The translations under genes were made by a program, and so were the position numbers. Below, one piece after another: positions 42,281 through 53,072 of a DNA stretch of 64,000 nucleotides (the stretch's first letter is position 1; each line of letters begins with the position of its first letter). This DNA comes from Homarus americanus (Eukaryota; Arthropoda; Malacostraca; Decapoda; Nephropidae), in NCBI RefSeq assembly GCF_018991925.1, contig NW_024727688.1, forward strand, positions 781,501 to 845,500, read 5' to 3'. The notes beneath the pieces were generated by a model. The model was given only the letters and a program-made list of their open reading frames with translations, did no database searches and had not been told where the DNA came from.

Positions 42281-42340
42281 TAGGGTCGATCTTGGCGTAT
42301 CCATGGGCGTATCAAGAGTCATGCGGACGTGAAGGTAGCA

Positions 42341-42430
42341 ACCACCACCACCACCACCACAGCTCTCGACACGTAACACTACATACGATTTTTTTCCCTA
42401 TATTTAAGTGTAATTTATTCTTTATATTTT

Positions 42431-42468
<38 letters not shown>

Positions 42469-42513
42469 TATCATTATCATCATTGTTATTATTGTTATTG
42501 TTATTGTTATTAT
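42341..42513. repeat. (CCA)n and (ATC)n/(ATT)n trinucleotides
   Basis: CCA run at 42341-42360; ATC run at 42431-42467 grading into ATT/GTT triplets to 42513. Confidence 0.94.
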
Positions 42514-42574
42514 GGTGTTATGTAATCACTAGGGTGGCGAGTCTCTGGTATTAATGTAAGTAGCTGTAATGTTT

Positions 42575-42576
<2 letters not shown>

Positions 42577-42623
<47 letters not shown>

Positions 42624-42640
42624 GTGAGTGAGTGTGTGTG
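42577..42640. repeat. (GA)n grading to (GAGT)n and (GT)n
   Basis: GA at 42577-42620, then TGAG tetranucleotides and a short TG run. Confidence 0.95.
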
Positions 42641-43310
42641 TTAATGACGCCCATACCAGCAAGGTAATGAGTGTACTGTTTGTGTCGCCATATTACCGCC
42701 TCGGTACTTCATTACTCCCTCAAGTAGGCCGTGTAGAGGCAGGTGTCCATATGTGTCATTTGTCACCCTAGGCCTTCATGAGTGAGTACCATCGTTAGTC
42801 ATAAAAGGAAACTCGTCCCCATGTTGCCATAACCTCGTCTGGTGACAGTTGGCAACACCTCGTTAAGATGGGAAATAATGCGGTTGTGTTTTGGTTGTGT
42901 TACTTATTTACCAGAGGCTAAGCTGTAGTGATTCTGTACGTCAAAATGTTGTTGTTACGGTGCTTAATTTACAAGCTTAGCGGCAAGAACAATATACGTC
43001 TGCTGTTGCTATGATACGGTACATATATTTCAAAGATTAAACTCCCTGTGCATCCCAGCATTGTTTTCATGATATAAATTTTCCCCCAAAAGATGTTTTC
43101 TTATGGCCAAACCAATATATTGACCCACATGGAAAAAAAAAATATGTAACTCCCGATAGTCCAGCACACCACATGTTTGTAAAACCTAAAAATGTCTTTT
43201 TTTCTGTAATTCGGGTGAAATTTACGTCGCTCCATATGCCATTCTCGTTCAGTAACTCTCCTCTGAATCACCGGTGTGACGTGAGGAACGGCGAGGCGGC
43301 CAGCGCTACT
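42641..43310. other. Unique stretch
   Basis: TGTTGCC...GGCAACA (about 42823-42856) is a 7-bp stem hairpin. No gene recognised. Confidence 0.5.
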
Positions 43311-44190
43311 ATTGCTACCACCACTACTACTACTACCCCCTTCTACCACCACCACTACCCCTTTCTACCACCACCACTACCCCCTTCTACCACCACTACT
43401 ACCTCCTTCTACCACCACTACTACCCCCCCTTCTACCACCACCACTACTACCTCCTTCTACCACCACTACTACCTCCTTCTACCCTCTACCTCCTTCTAC
43501 ACCACTACTACCTCAACTTCTACCACCACTACTACCTCCTTCTCACCACCACTACTACCTCCTTCTACCACCACTACTACCTCCTTCTACCACCACCACT
43601 ACCCCTTCTACCACCACCACTACTATATCTCTTCTACCACCACTACTACCCCTTCTACCACCACTACTACCTCCTTCTACCACCACTACTACCTCCCTTC
43701 TACCCACCTACTATCCCTCTACCACCACTACTACACTCCTTCTACCACCACCTACCCCTTCTACCACCACCACTACTACCTCCTTCTACCACCCACCACT
43801 ACTACCTCCTTCTACCACCACTACTACCCCCTTCTACCTACCACCACCACTACTACCTCCTTCTACCACCACTACTACCTCCTTCTACCACTACTACCTC
43901 CCTTCTACCCACCACCACTAACCCTTCTACCCACCTACTACCTCCCTCTACCACCACAACTATCTCCCACCACCACCTCCCACCCCTTCTCCACCACCAC
44001 TACTACCTCCCTCTACCACCACAACTACCTCTTTCTACCACCACCACTACCCCCTTCTACCACCACCACTACCCCCTTCTACCACCACTTCAACTTCCTA
44101 TTACCACTACCTCTTGCTACTACTACTGCTACCTCTTCCACTACTGTCATTACTACTGCTACTTCCACTGCACCTTGCTTTCACCACTAC
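43311..44190. repeat. 22-bp minisatellite (CTACCACCACTACTACCTCC core), ~880 bp
   Basis: About 40 copies of a unit CTACCACCACTACTACCTCC plus TT, with CCACCACC/CCACCACT and CTACC/CCCC variants and many 1-4 bp indels, grading at the right into CTACTACTG triplets. A 22-bp unit shifts frame by one each copy, so it is read in three frames over 66 bp as a ~22-residue cycle (YHHHY, PPPLPP, STTTTT blocks). No frame has stops, so an ATG at 43173 opens 406 codons and another plus frame 347. Confidence 0.96.
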
Positions 44191-44203
44191 CACTTCTACG
44201 TTT

Positions 44204-44237
<34 letters not shown>

Positions 44238-44250
44238 TGTGTGTGTGTGT
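44204..44250. repeat. (TG)n microsatellite
   Basis: TG run with one TATG break. Confidence 0.97.
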
Positions 44251-44456
44251 ATTCCTTCTACCATAGTAAACACACAGTCCCTCTTGGTTGCTCCCTCCCA
44301 CTGGGTTGCCACGTCCACATACAGACACACTGGACGTACTCAGATGTTTACATGAAAGTGCACATAGATATATACGCGCACACGTGTACATAATAGTATC
44401 AATACGGGTTAATAATCTGATATGTGGATTGAGTTACATGTGAGTATAAACACAAG

Positions 44457-44460
<4 letters not shown>

Positions 44461-44506
<46 letters not shown>

Positions 44507-44529
44507 CTCTCTCTCTCTCTCTCTCTCTC
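44461..44529. repeat. (CT)n microsatellite
   Basis: CT run with one T5 interruption at about 44502. Confidence 0.97.
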
Positions 44530-44890
44530 CTTCCCTTCTATGCTTTCCCCTCTTCCCCCTTTTCCTCATTATCTCTCCTTCAATTTCTGTCTCCCTCTCA
44601 CCCCTCCTCTCTCATTATCTTCCTCCCTCTCTCCCTCCTTCTCTTTCCCCTCTTCTTTTTCATTACCTCCTTCCCTCCTCTCATTATTTCCCTCCCTATA
44701 CCTCTCATCCTTCTCCTTTCTCTCCTTCCCTTTTTCACCCGTCATTCACCTTCCATCTACCACCTCTCCCTACCCCCTTATTTCCCTTTCCCCTCTCCTT
44801 CCCTTCTCGTATCTCCCCACTCTTCTTCCCTCTATAAACATTTTGCCTCCCCTTCTCCCCCCCGTTTTTCCCTCTCCCTCACCCAAGTCG
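44530..44890. repeat. Pyrimidine-rich domain
   Basis: Nearly all C/T on the plus strand, with recurring CTCTCATTATCTCCCTCC-like words (44570, 44610, 44680). Plus-strand Ser/Leu/Pro frames are artefacts. Confidence 0.87.
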
Positions 44891-45117
44891 TGTGATACAG
44901 GTCGTCGGGCAAATAACTAATACCGCAAATTAAACCAGTGAGCGTCTCCCTCCATGTCTCTGGCTTGAGGAATAGAGGCACCTCCTCTCTTCTGCTGTCA
45001 CCTGCTCAGCCAACCAAGGGTGGGGGGTCTGTAAGAGTCGGGACCTAATTAACCCCGCTTACAGGTGCTGGCTGGGGATATAGAGGTAAGTTTGTCAGTC
45101 TGTTATGCGTCTGTCTG

Positions 45118-45120
<3 letters not shown>
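44891..45120. other. Unique stretch
   Basis: No gene recognised. Confidence 0.5.

Positions 45121-45195
<75 letters not shown>
45121..45195. repeat. (GT)n microsatellite
   Basis: 37 GT units. Confidence 0.98.
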
Positions 45196-45326
45196 GTTAT
45201 TAATATAGTCTGTGTTTATAATGTGCTTTCCATACTCACCATCGATCTGTTATTCAGTTTGGTGTTAAAATTATCACCATGAGACATCGTGTAGTGGCAG
45301 GTGTGTGTCAGATGTGTTACTTCACT

Positions 45327-45520
45327 GGTTCTGATTGGTCGGGTACTTGTGAACACGAGTGTCTGCGAATTGTTGATTGGTCAGAAAATCGTGAATACCT
45401 CGGTCGCTGATTGGCTGGATGATACTGAACACGAAGGTTTATGGATCGTGATTGGCTGAGTAACTCTGGACACGAGAGTAATGCTGGGCACGAGGGTTTG
45501 TGGGGTGGTGATTGTACCAA
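45327..45520. repeat. Decayed ~41-bp array (TGATTGGCTGRGTACT...GAACACGAGGGTTTG)
   Basis: Four copies beginning TGATTGG at about 45331, 45374, 45410 and 45451, plus a partial fifth at 45511; each continues to an ACACGAG(G/T)GT segment. Confidence 0.8.
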
Positions 45521-45824
45521 CTTGATGGACTGTAAATATAGAAAGATATAGAAGGAAACTTTTGACGTTTCTTCTCGATATAAATGTAGTGTTATAACCC
45601 AAGCTGGGAATTCGCTGTTGGGGGTGAGGGGCGACGTGTGAAAGGTGGGAGGATAGAGATTGTAAATAGCGTGTGTCGATAGTTTGGTGTGCCGGGAGAA
45701 TGAGGTAATTTGTCAAAACTTCTCTGAAAGTTTCCTTCCTTCTAGTTTTCACAAGGCCCTCGTTAGTGGAGGCTCGGCCAACAAATGGCTGGATTAGATT
45801 TACGGAGAGAAAGTTGTGCGTCAT
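45381..45824 (-). CDS. Hypothetical ORF, 147 codons from its first ATG
   Basis: Longest frame in the window that is not mainly low-complexity. It remains open upstream to a GTG at 45839, but the first ATG is at 45824. Composition is balanced for the first ~95 residues; the C-terminal third is a translation of the decayed 41-bp array. No conserved motif, signal peptide or membrane segment is recognised. Several frames of this length are expected by chance in 64 kb. Alternative: an exon fragment extended through intronic repeat. Confidence 0.15.
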   Translation of the reverse strand: MTHNFLSVNLIQPFVGRASTNEGLVKTRRKETFREVLTNYLILPAHQTIDTRYLQSLSSHLSHVAPHPQQRIPSLGYNTTFISRRNVKSFLLYLSIFTVHQVGTITTPQTLVPSITLVSRVTQPITIHKPSCSVSSSQSATEVFTIF

Positions 45825-46420
45825 CGCTCGCAGCGACACACCGCTAACTCTCGCTAACTCCGGACATAAGTGTAATACAACATGTTTAGTGAAACAAACT
45901 TGTCGTTAAATCATCTGCCTTGAGGTGTAGGGGCTGATGCTGCTACCATAAAATAACATTACCGCAGGCCAGAGGGCGAACAAGTGGGAGTGGCGCAGCT
46001 CCCATAAGTGGTGGAATTTGTGGATGAGGGGAACGCCAGGCGCTGTTGATTGCTCAGGCTGGTGGTGCTTCCATGGTCTGATCACGGGTACTGCAGAAAC
46101 AGCTTTGCGTCTTCAGTGGCTACCAGTCCCTCATGGAATGGAAACCGGATATCTTGTTGCTGATCGCTGGCTGAATCTCCGCCACTACACGGCTTGTTCT
46201 AAATCTCTTGAAGAGACGGCCGGAATTCCCCCCTTGTGACAAATGTTAGCGCTGACTGTGGGACAGTTACTGAGGCGGAGACACGACCGCCAGCATCAAC
46301 GGTAAGCACCTCCGGCCAGTGCTGCGGCGTGCTGATAGAGAGCACCTCACCTGCCTCACGTTCCTCCCGCAGTTTGCATGCTGATGACCTGGCCAGCGGC
46401 AGGGCATGAGATGGCACTGT
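45825..46420. other. GC-richer unique island
   Basis: 46000-46420 is the most balanced, least repetitive GC-rich stretch here, open in a plus frame (46018-46239, TTG start) and a minus frame (46199-46417), both with protein-like residue mix but no domain I recognise. 46026-46080 (GAGGGGAACGCCAGGCGCTG...) resembles the duplicated segment at 29.4-29.55 kb, so part of it may be a dispersed repeat. Confidence 0.35.
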
Positions 46421-46580
46421 GCCGTCAGGTCAACAGGCAGCTGGTAACAGGAGAGATGCCGACATAATGCCACCGGATCGTCAGCTAAGCTAAAGTAGGT
46501 GGCACTCTGCCGTCAGGTCAGCAGTTGGTGACAGGACAGGAAGTGGCATGGTGCCGTCCAGGCCGGGGGGGGGGGGGGGT
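46408..46580. repeat. Decayed ~44-bp array (GGCACTGTGCCGTCAGGTCA core) ending in G15
   Basis: GGCACTGTGCCGTCAGGTCA-like copies at about 46412, 46500 and 46544, with a damaged one near 46455. Followed by a G15 homopolymer at 46565-46579, a likely place for sequencing or assembly length error. Confidence 0.75.
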
Positions 46581-46624
46581 TACCAGAGGACAGCAACAAC
46601 AATATTCCTGTCAAACCTCTGTTG

Positions 46625-46649
46625 CACCACCACCACCACCACCACCACC
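46625..46649. repeat. (CAC)n microsatellite
   Basis: Eight CAC units. Confidence 0.95.
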
Positions 46650-47006
46650 CGTACTCAACTCGATGACCCGAAACTCAACACTGGCCCACCAGCTCGGATA
46701 GCCCGTCCACCCTACCCGGGGACGTCCATGGTGGCTGACGTCCTAACATCCTGTGGGACTCACCAACTGGCTTCTGTTCTGTATCGCGCAGGACACCTGT
46801 CATAGGCCATGTTCCGCTGGGCAGCACCACGGCCGCTGTTTCCTGTCCGCCCACACCCCCTACACCGTCTGGTTTGTGCCCTGTTGGGAATCTGATATGG
46901 TAACCGAGTAGAGGGATTTGGTAGCTTTCTATATTGCCATTGTGGTAGTTGAATGGTTGAGAGAGAGAAGAGGGATTGATTTTTTCATCTGATGTTGCAA
47001 CAAATT
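46650..47006. other. Unique stretch
   Basis: Balanced composition to 46900, then AT-richer. No gene recognised. Confidence 0.45.
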
Positions 47007-47007
47007 G

Positions 47008-47041
<34 letters not shown>

Positions 47042-47053
47042 CAGAGAGAGAGA
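47007..47053. repeat. (GA)n microsatellite
   Basis: GA run with an AAAG and an ACAG interruption. Confidence 0.96.
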
Positions 47054-47129
47054 CGCATATATATTTTGCCATCCCACAAATCTTACAAAAAGAAAAATGT
47101 TCTTAGTGGAAATTAGGTTTGAAGACTCC

Positions 47130-47215
47130 CGATGGATGACTAGCTAGGGAAGTTTTGCGTTCCAACACCTCATTCCCACTACTGAGTTCAAACCCCGCTT
47201 AAGGTGTTGGCCAGG
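47130..47215 (+). other. Weak SINE-like B box
   Basis: GAGTTCAAACCCCGC at 47184 matches the B-box consensus well. Upstream, TAGCTAGGGAAGTT is only a poor A box, so this is a possible eroded SINE head. Confidence 0.22.
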
Positions 47216-47244
47216 TGAGGGTGTCTGTGACCTCATGAGCTGGG

Positions 47245-47364
<120 letters not shown>

Positions 47365-47574
47365 CACCACCTGTATACTGTCATGCTGGTTACTAGTAGG
47401 GGATGTTGATCGTGGTGGGAATCCTTCACTTGTGACTGTAGGAGGTGAGAATCCTTCACCACTCCTGACTGTGGGAGGTGAGGCGAGGAGCTCAGAGCGC
47501 GCTTGTAAAGTGTGAGTGCAGAGATGTGTAATGCCTTCTTGTGATCGGTTACCTCCCCTGGGATGTGACCAGAG
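47365..47574. other. Unique stretch
   Basis: GGAATCCTTCAC and GAGAATCCTTCACC (47421, 47449) form a two-copy repeat of about 28-31 bp with GTGGGAGGTGAG. No gene seen. Confidence 0.5.
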
Positions 47575-47687
47575 GAATGTGAGTGAGCAGGAGGTAGGGA
47601 GGAAAGGAGGGAACGAAGAAGAGCAGCAGGAAGGGATAGAGAATAAAAAGGAGAGAGGAAGAAAGGAAAGGAAGGGAGGATTAGGGG

Positions 47688-47754
<67 letters not shown>

Positions 47755-47755
47755 T
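47575..47755. repeat. Purine-rich tract then (AC)n
   Basis: A/G-rich 47575-47690, then AC run at 47692-47749 and a short ATACAC tail. Confidence 0.93.
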
Positions 47756-47924
47756 GTAAAATTTTAAACCTCGTAATTTTTCTACTACTGATATTTCTAG
47801 TTCAAATTTATATACAGGACACCCGGAGTTTCTTTACCCCATATCCCCATTAAACCAGTCCCGCGAATGAGGCCTAAAAATGGTGTCCCCTTTCTTCCCC
47901 CCATCACTGTCGCAAGCTGGAAGG
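47756..47924. other. Unique stretch
   Basis: No gene seen. Confidence 0.5.
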
Positions 47925-48190
47925 GGAGTAAAATGGGGAGAGCTTCTGTGAGGGACAAAGATGATAAGGAAGGAGGGGGGGTGGAGTGAGGGAGGTTGTC
48001 TGGTGAGAGGAGTAGGAAATTATCTGTGAGAGAAGGTTATCTGGTAAGAGGGAGGAGGAGGAAAGAGGAGGGAGGATATATGTGTGGGAGGAAGAAGAGG
48101 GAGATGATTTTCTAATGAGAGGAGGAGGAAGAAGGAGGAGGAGGAGGGAGAGAGAGAGAATTAATGGTTAAATATAATGAGGAAAGGGGA
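47925..48190. repeat. Purine-rich domain with GGTTATCTGGTRAGAGGAGG-like repeats
   Basis: A/G-rich plus strand; GGTTGTCTGGTGAGAGGAG, GGTTATCTGGTAAGAGGGAG and GATTTTCTAATGAGAGGAG (47993, 48036, 48100) are decayed copies of one unit, 43-64 bp apart. Confidence 0.75.
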
Positions 48191-48219
48191 GGGTAGTGTC
48201 TGTCTGTCTGTCATTAACA

Positions 48220-48500
48220 CGTTTCTCCTTCTACACCTGTACATCTTCTTGTATCGTCTGTGCTTATGCCTCTTATTAGTCTTTACTCTCCTCCTCCTCC
48301 TTCTCCTCCTTCTCCCCCTCCTCTTCTCCTCCTCTTCTCCCCAGCCTTACCTCTCATCCTTCTCTTATCTCTATCACCATTTTTCATTCTCTATATTCCT
48401 CCCTCACTTCCCCTCCTCACCCCCCTCCCCCCACCGCCTACCCCGCCATCCCAATTCCATTTTTCTATTTGCTTTTTTTTTATCTTGGTTTTTAATCTCT
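48220..48500. repeat. Pyrimidine-rich domain
   Basis: CTCCTCCTTCTCCTCC words at 48288-48345, then C-rich and T-rich. It directly follows a purine-rich domain on the same strand, so the two segments could partly pair. Confidence 0.83.
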
Positions 48501-48585
48501 TTTTCAAAGCTTTTTTGTTTTAATGTTTCGAATAATTGGTACTTTTTTGTTTTATTTTTGTTTTGTTTTGTTGTACTTTTTTAAG

Positions 48586-48588
48586 CAC

Positions 48589-48659
<71 letters not shown>

Positions 48660-48677
48660 ATAATATCTGAGTCAAAT

Positions 48678-48724
<47 letters not shown>
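48586..48724. repeat. (AC)n and (CT)n
   Basis: AC run at 48586-48658 with an early ATAT break, 21 bp spacer, CT run at 48680-48724. Confidence 0.97.
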
Positions 48725-48727
<3 letters not shown>

Positions 48728-49084
48728 ACGTGACTGACAGTAGAGAACCACAGATAAACAGAGAGGGACAGTAAAGAGTGACAGGAGTAATAGCGACGTC
48801 AATTTACCTCGCGACAGCCTCTGGGATACAAACAAATTGTAGGCTTGGTCGAGCATGACAAAGTCAGGAGTCTAATATCCAATATTACTTACAGCTGTGT
48901 GCACTTAGCCTCAGGCCCACATACACACACACGCGCACATACACACACGTACACACACAAAATGGAGAGCTGGTGGGGATAGAGGGCTTCACTGAGCTAC
49001 CTATTTCCCCCCCATTTATTCCCCCTTACCCATCCAACTCCCCGACCCCCATTTTCTTTCTCTATTGTATCCCCATTATGCATA
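48725..49084. other. Unique stretch with a short AC/GC patch
   Basis: AC-rich with CGCG at 48917-48960. No gene seen. Confidence 0.5.
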
Positions 49085-49265
49085 GAAAATGGGGATGGGG
49101 GTGTCCGTAGTTCATTAATTTACGATTTATTAAGTGTTTAAATACAGAAAATGGGAAATAACTTATAGATACATAGAAAATGGGGAGTTAATGGGGAGTT
49201 AATGGGGGCTAATGGGTAATAGGGAGAAGGTTTGCTCTGTCCTAACCCCATACCCCATAACCCAT
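49085..49265. repeat. Decayed ATAGAAAATGGGGA / GTTAATGGGGA array
   Basis: AGAAAATGGGGA recurs at about 49085, 49145 and 49178; it passes into tandem GTTAATGGGGA copies (49185-49225). Confidence 0.7.
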
Positions 49266-49281
49266 TCTTGTTTACAGACTG

Positions 49282-49318
<37 letters not shown>
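49282..49318. repeat. (ATCT)n microsatellite
   Basis: Nine ATCT units. Confidence 0.97.
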
Positions 49319-49365
49319 GTGGACGCAACTAGAATAATCACTAAGACAACTTTGTTCCTTTATAT

Positions 49366-49958
49366 GGGATGAGAAGGATAGTAGTGGTGATTTATGAGTG
49401 GTGTGGAACTAGCCCCTATCCTCTCCCTCTCTTAATATGGGATGAAAGTGATATGAGTGGTGTGGACTAGCCCCTATCCTGCCCCTCTCATTATATGGGA
49501 TGAGAGGGATAGTGATGTTGATTTATGAGTGGTGTGGAACTAGTCCCTATCCTCTCCCTCTCTTAATATGGGATGAAAGTGATATGAGTGGTGTGGACTA
49601 GACCCTATCCTGCCCCTCTCATTATATGGGATGAGAGGGATAGTCATGTTGATTTATGAGTGGTGTGGAACTAGCCTATCTCTCCACTCATATTATAGGA
49701 TGAAGAAAGTGATATGAGTGGTGTGGACTAGCCCCTATCCCTGCCCCTCTCATTATATGGGATGAGAAGGATAGTAGTGGTGATTTATGAGTGGTGTGGA
49801 ACTAGCCCCTATCCTCTCCCTCTCTTAATATGGGATGAAAGTGATATGAGTGGTGTGGACTAGCCCCTATCCTGCCCCTCTCATTATATGGGATGAGAGG
49901 GATAGTCATGTTGATTTATGAGTGGTGTGGAACTAGCCCCTATCCTGCCCCTCTCAAC
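49366..49958. repeat. 131-bp dimeric higher-order tandem repeat
   Basis: About 4.6 copies of a 131-bp unit beginning at 49366, 49497, 49628, 49757 and 49890. Each unit is a dimer: a 73-bp monomer (GGGATGAGAAGGATAGTAGT...GAACTAGCCCCTATCC) and a 58-bp monomer (GGGATGAAAGTGATATGAGT...GACTAGCCCCTATCC) that share GAGTGGTGTGG and CTAGCCCCTATCC. The long monomer has an extra ~15 bp (GTGGTGATTTAT). Copy three has several small deletions. Confidence 0.95.
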
Positions 49959-50125
49959 GATTTATATTACCTCACTTGTGTTCATACCGAGAGTGGACAC
50001 TGGGACAGCCACATTGTGCAGTTTCCGCTTCCATAGTTTAATTCTTCTTCTCCTGGAAACGAAGTAAACTGGAATGTATTGTTGTAGTCCAGTTTGTTGT
50101 CTAATTTGTTGTAGCCAGAGGGATG
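49959..50125. other. Unique stretch
   Basis: No gene seen. Confidence 0.5.
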
Positions 50126-50265
50126 TGGGTTAAATGGGCCCCAAGTTCTATTAGTTAACTTAATGGGGACCAGGTTTTAATAATTAAGTTAATGGGCCAC
50201 AGGTTAGTTAATAGTTAATTTAATGGGGGACACAGGTTCTAATAGGTAAGTTAATGGGACTTTGT
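50126..50265. repeat. ~36-bp minisatellite (TTAATGGGGNCACAGGTTCT core)
   Basis: Four diverged copies, starting at about 50132, 50158, 50189 and 50218, of a TTAATGGGG(A)CCAGGTTCTAATAGTTAAG-type unit. Confidence 0.8.
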
Positions 50266-50485
50266 AACCCTGAAATAGGATTAAAAAAGAGGGGGGTGAG
50301 GGGGGGGTGGTGTGGTAATCAGTCCTTAAACCCAGCGTAGAATTTCTTTGATAATAACACCAAGCTGAAGTGAAGATTAATTTCCTGGTCCCCAAATTTG
50401 AATAATATCTCCATTTAATTAATTCCACGATATTAGAAATTGTTTTTTTTTTTAACTGGCCTCAGCGAATCAGAGACGTGGAGCC
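50266..50485. other. Unique stretch
   Basis: G-rich at 50286-50312, T run at 50442-50453. No gene seen. Confidence 0.5.
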
Positions 50486-50885
50486 CTGGTAGACGAGAGG
50501 AAGGGGAGAGAGAGAGTGTCTGGGTTTTTCATCATCCTGAGGAGAATACTTGGGAGGATAATATTGGTGAGGGCTGAATGGTTGTTGGGGTGAGGTGTGG
50601 TGGGGAGATGGGAGATGAGGGAGGGAGGAACGTGGAGGAAAGATGGGGAGGAGGGAAGGGAGGGAACGTGGGGAAGAGGAAGGGGAGGGAGGGGTTGTGA
50701 GGGGAAAGGTAGGAAGGAAAGTGAGAGAAGTTGCTGGATCGAGGGCGAGGGAGAGGAGAAAAAGGTAGGGAAGTGAGAAAGAAGGGAAGGGAGAGAGAGG
50801 GTGAAAGAGAATTTGAGAAACGGATTAAAAAAGAAGAATGAGAATAATATATCAAAAGTGAATGATAAGAAAAAAGAATAAAAGA
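50486..50885. repeat. ~400-bp purine-rich domain
   Basis: A/G-rich plus strand with GGGAGG and GGAAAGG words. The minus-strand 142-codon frame (50470-50898) is the complementary Ser/Pro/Phe-rich artefact. Confidence 0.87.
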
Positions 50886-51122
50886 AGACTAAACACATAC
50901 TAAATGCACATATTTCTTTTCTTCCCTCAGGTAAGAAGTGTGTGTGTTAAGTGTATCCCCACCTTCCCAAGAGTTGATTGTAACTCCGAGAGCCTTGACA
51001 GACAGACACTCTGACAGACGCAGCGAAGCCATAAGACCTAAGTTACAAAACACGGGCGAAATCCATTAAAATGATCGAGGAGTGGAAGGTAAGGTTTTCT
51101 CCATTGCAAGTTGGTAAACATG
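50886..51122. other. Unique stretch
   Basis: No gene seen. Confidence 0.5.
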
Positions 51123-51206
51123 AGAGAGAGAGAGAGAGAGAGTGAGGGAGGGAGAGAGAGAGAGAGAGAGTGAGTGAGTGAGGGAGAGAGAGAGTGAGGG
51201 AGAATC
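51123..51206. repeat. (GA)n with GAGT/GGGA interruptions
   Basis: GA runs alternating with GTGAGTGAGGGA segments; the pattern GAGAGAGTGAGGGAG occurs three times. Confidence 0.94.
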
Positions 51207-51446
51207 TTTTTTTCCCCGTGCTCCGGTAAGTGCATCTGGGGAAAGGCGCAAATAACCTCCATTACGAGTGCAAATGTTGATATTCGCGGGATTTAGCAAG
51301 TGGGATACACCGGAATTGCCGTGTCCCGACCAGCTGTCCCGGATATAATGAGCGTCCCTGTCGCCATGGTAACGTAGAGTATGTTCGTTTTATATTCTTT
51401 TCGAGTGGGGTGTGTCGCCCTCTGTCGGGTATCTCTTACTGGTCGT
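51207..51446. other. Unique stretch
   Basis: Mixed composition. An ATG at 51381 opens the frame that runs into the next repeat. Confidence 0.5.
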
Positions 51447-51852
51447 TGTGGTAGTAGTAGTAGTAGTGATGGTGGTAGTAGTGGTAGTAGTGATGGTAGT
51501 AGTAGTAGTAGTAGTGATGGTGGAAGTAGTAGTAGTAGTAGTAGTGATGGTGGTAGTAGTGGTAGTAGTGATGGTGGAAGTAGTAGTGATGGTGGTAGTA
51601 GTAGTAGTAGTGATGGTATTGATAATGGTGGTAGTGATGGTGGTAGTAGTAGTAGTAGTAGTGATGGTAGTAGTAATGGTGTGATAGTGATGGTGGTAGT
51701 AGTAGTAGTAGTAGTGATGGTAGTAGTAGTAGTGATGGTGGTAGTAGTAGTAGTAGTGATGTTAGTAGTAATGGTGGTAGTGATGGTGGTAGTATTAGTA
51801 GTAGTAGTGATGGTAGTAGTAATGGTGGTAGTGATGGTGGTAGTAGTGGTGC
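51447..51852. repeat. ~400-bp GTA/GTG/ATG triplet array
   Basis: All units are GTA, GTG, ATG, GAA or AAT triplets kept in one register. GTGATGGTGGTAGTAGTAGT-like blocks of 12-30 bp recur, so it behaves as a variable-length minisatellite made of triplets. One plus frame is Ser/Gly/Asp-rich (ATG frame 51381-51902) and another poly-Val/Met. Confidence 0.96.
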
Positions 51853-52640
<788 letters not shown>

Positions 52641-53015
52641 GTATATACCTCAAACCCTTGGAGGATCGTAGACCTGTGCTTCAGATACGACTGGATATGA
52701 CTGTTAAGAAAAATAAAGGCCTGTTAGATAGGTTAATGGCCTCCACTCCTACCCTTGGTATAGTGGCCATTTGGTGAATAAGATAAAGGGGTAGATTAAT
52801 TACTTCACCTCCCTCCCTCCCTGTACCTCTGTCTCCCTCCATCCACCACTGCCTGCCTTCCTCCACGCCTGCCCTCCACACCTGACGTGCTCCTCCATGT
52901 TGCCTTGCACTTGTAGCTGGGGATGATCTCCGCTAAGCAGCTTGTGAGGGGCTCCAGCAGGGATTGTTAGCCCGGCCCGGAATAATGTTATTCTGACGTT
53001 TAGCGCCATCCTCAC

Positions 53016-53017
<2 letters not shown>
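52641..53017. other. Unique stretch
   Basis: CCTCCCTCC words at 52808-52860. GC-balanced 52900-53010 has no recognised gene. Confidence 0.5.
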
Positions 53018-53058
<41 letters not shown>

Positions 53059-53072
53059 TCTCTCTCTCTCTC
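53018..53072. repeat. (CT)n microsatellite
   Basis: CT run with one extra CC at about 53054. Confidence 0.97.
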
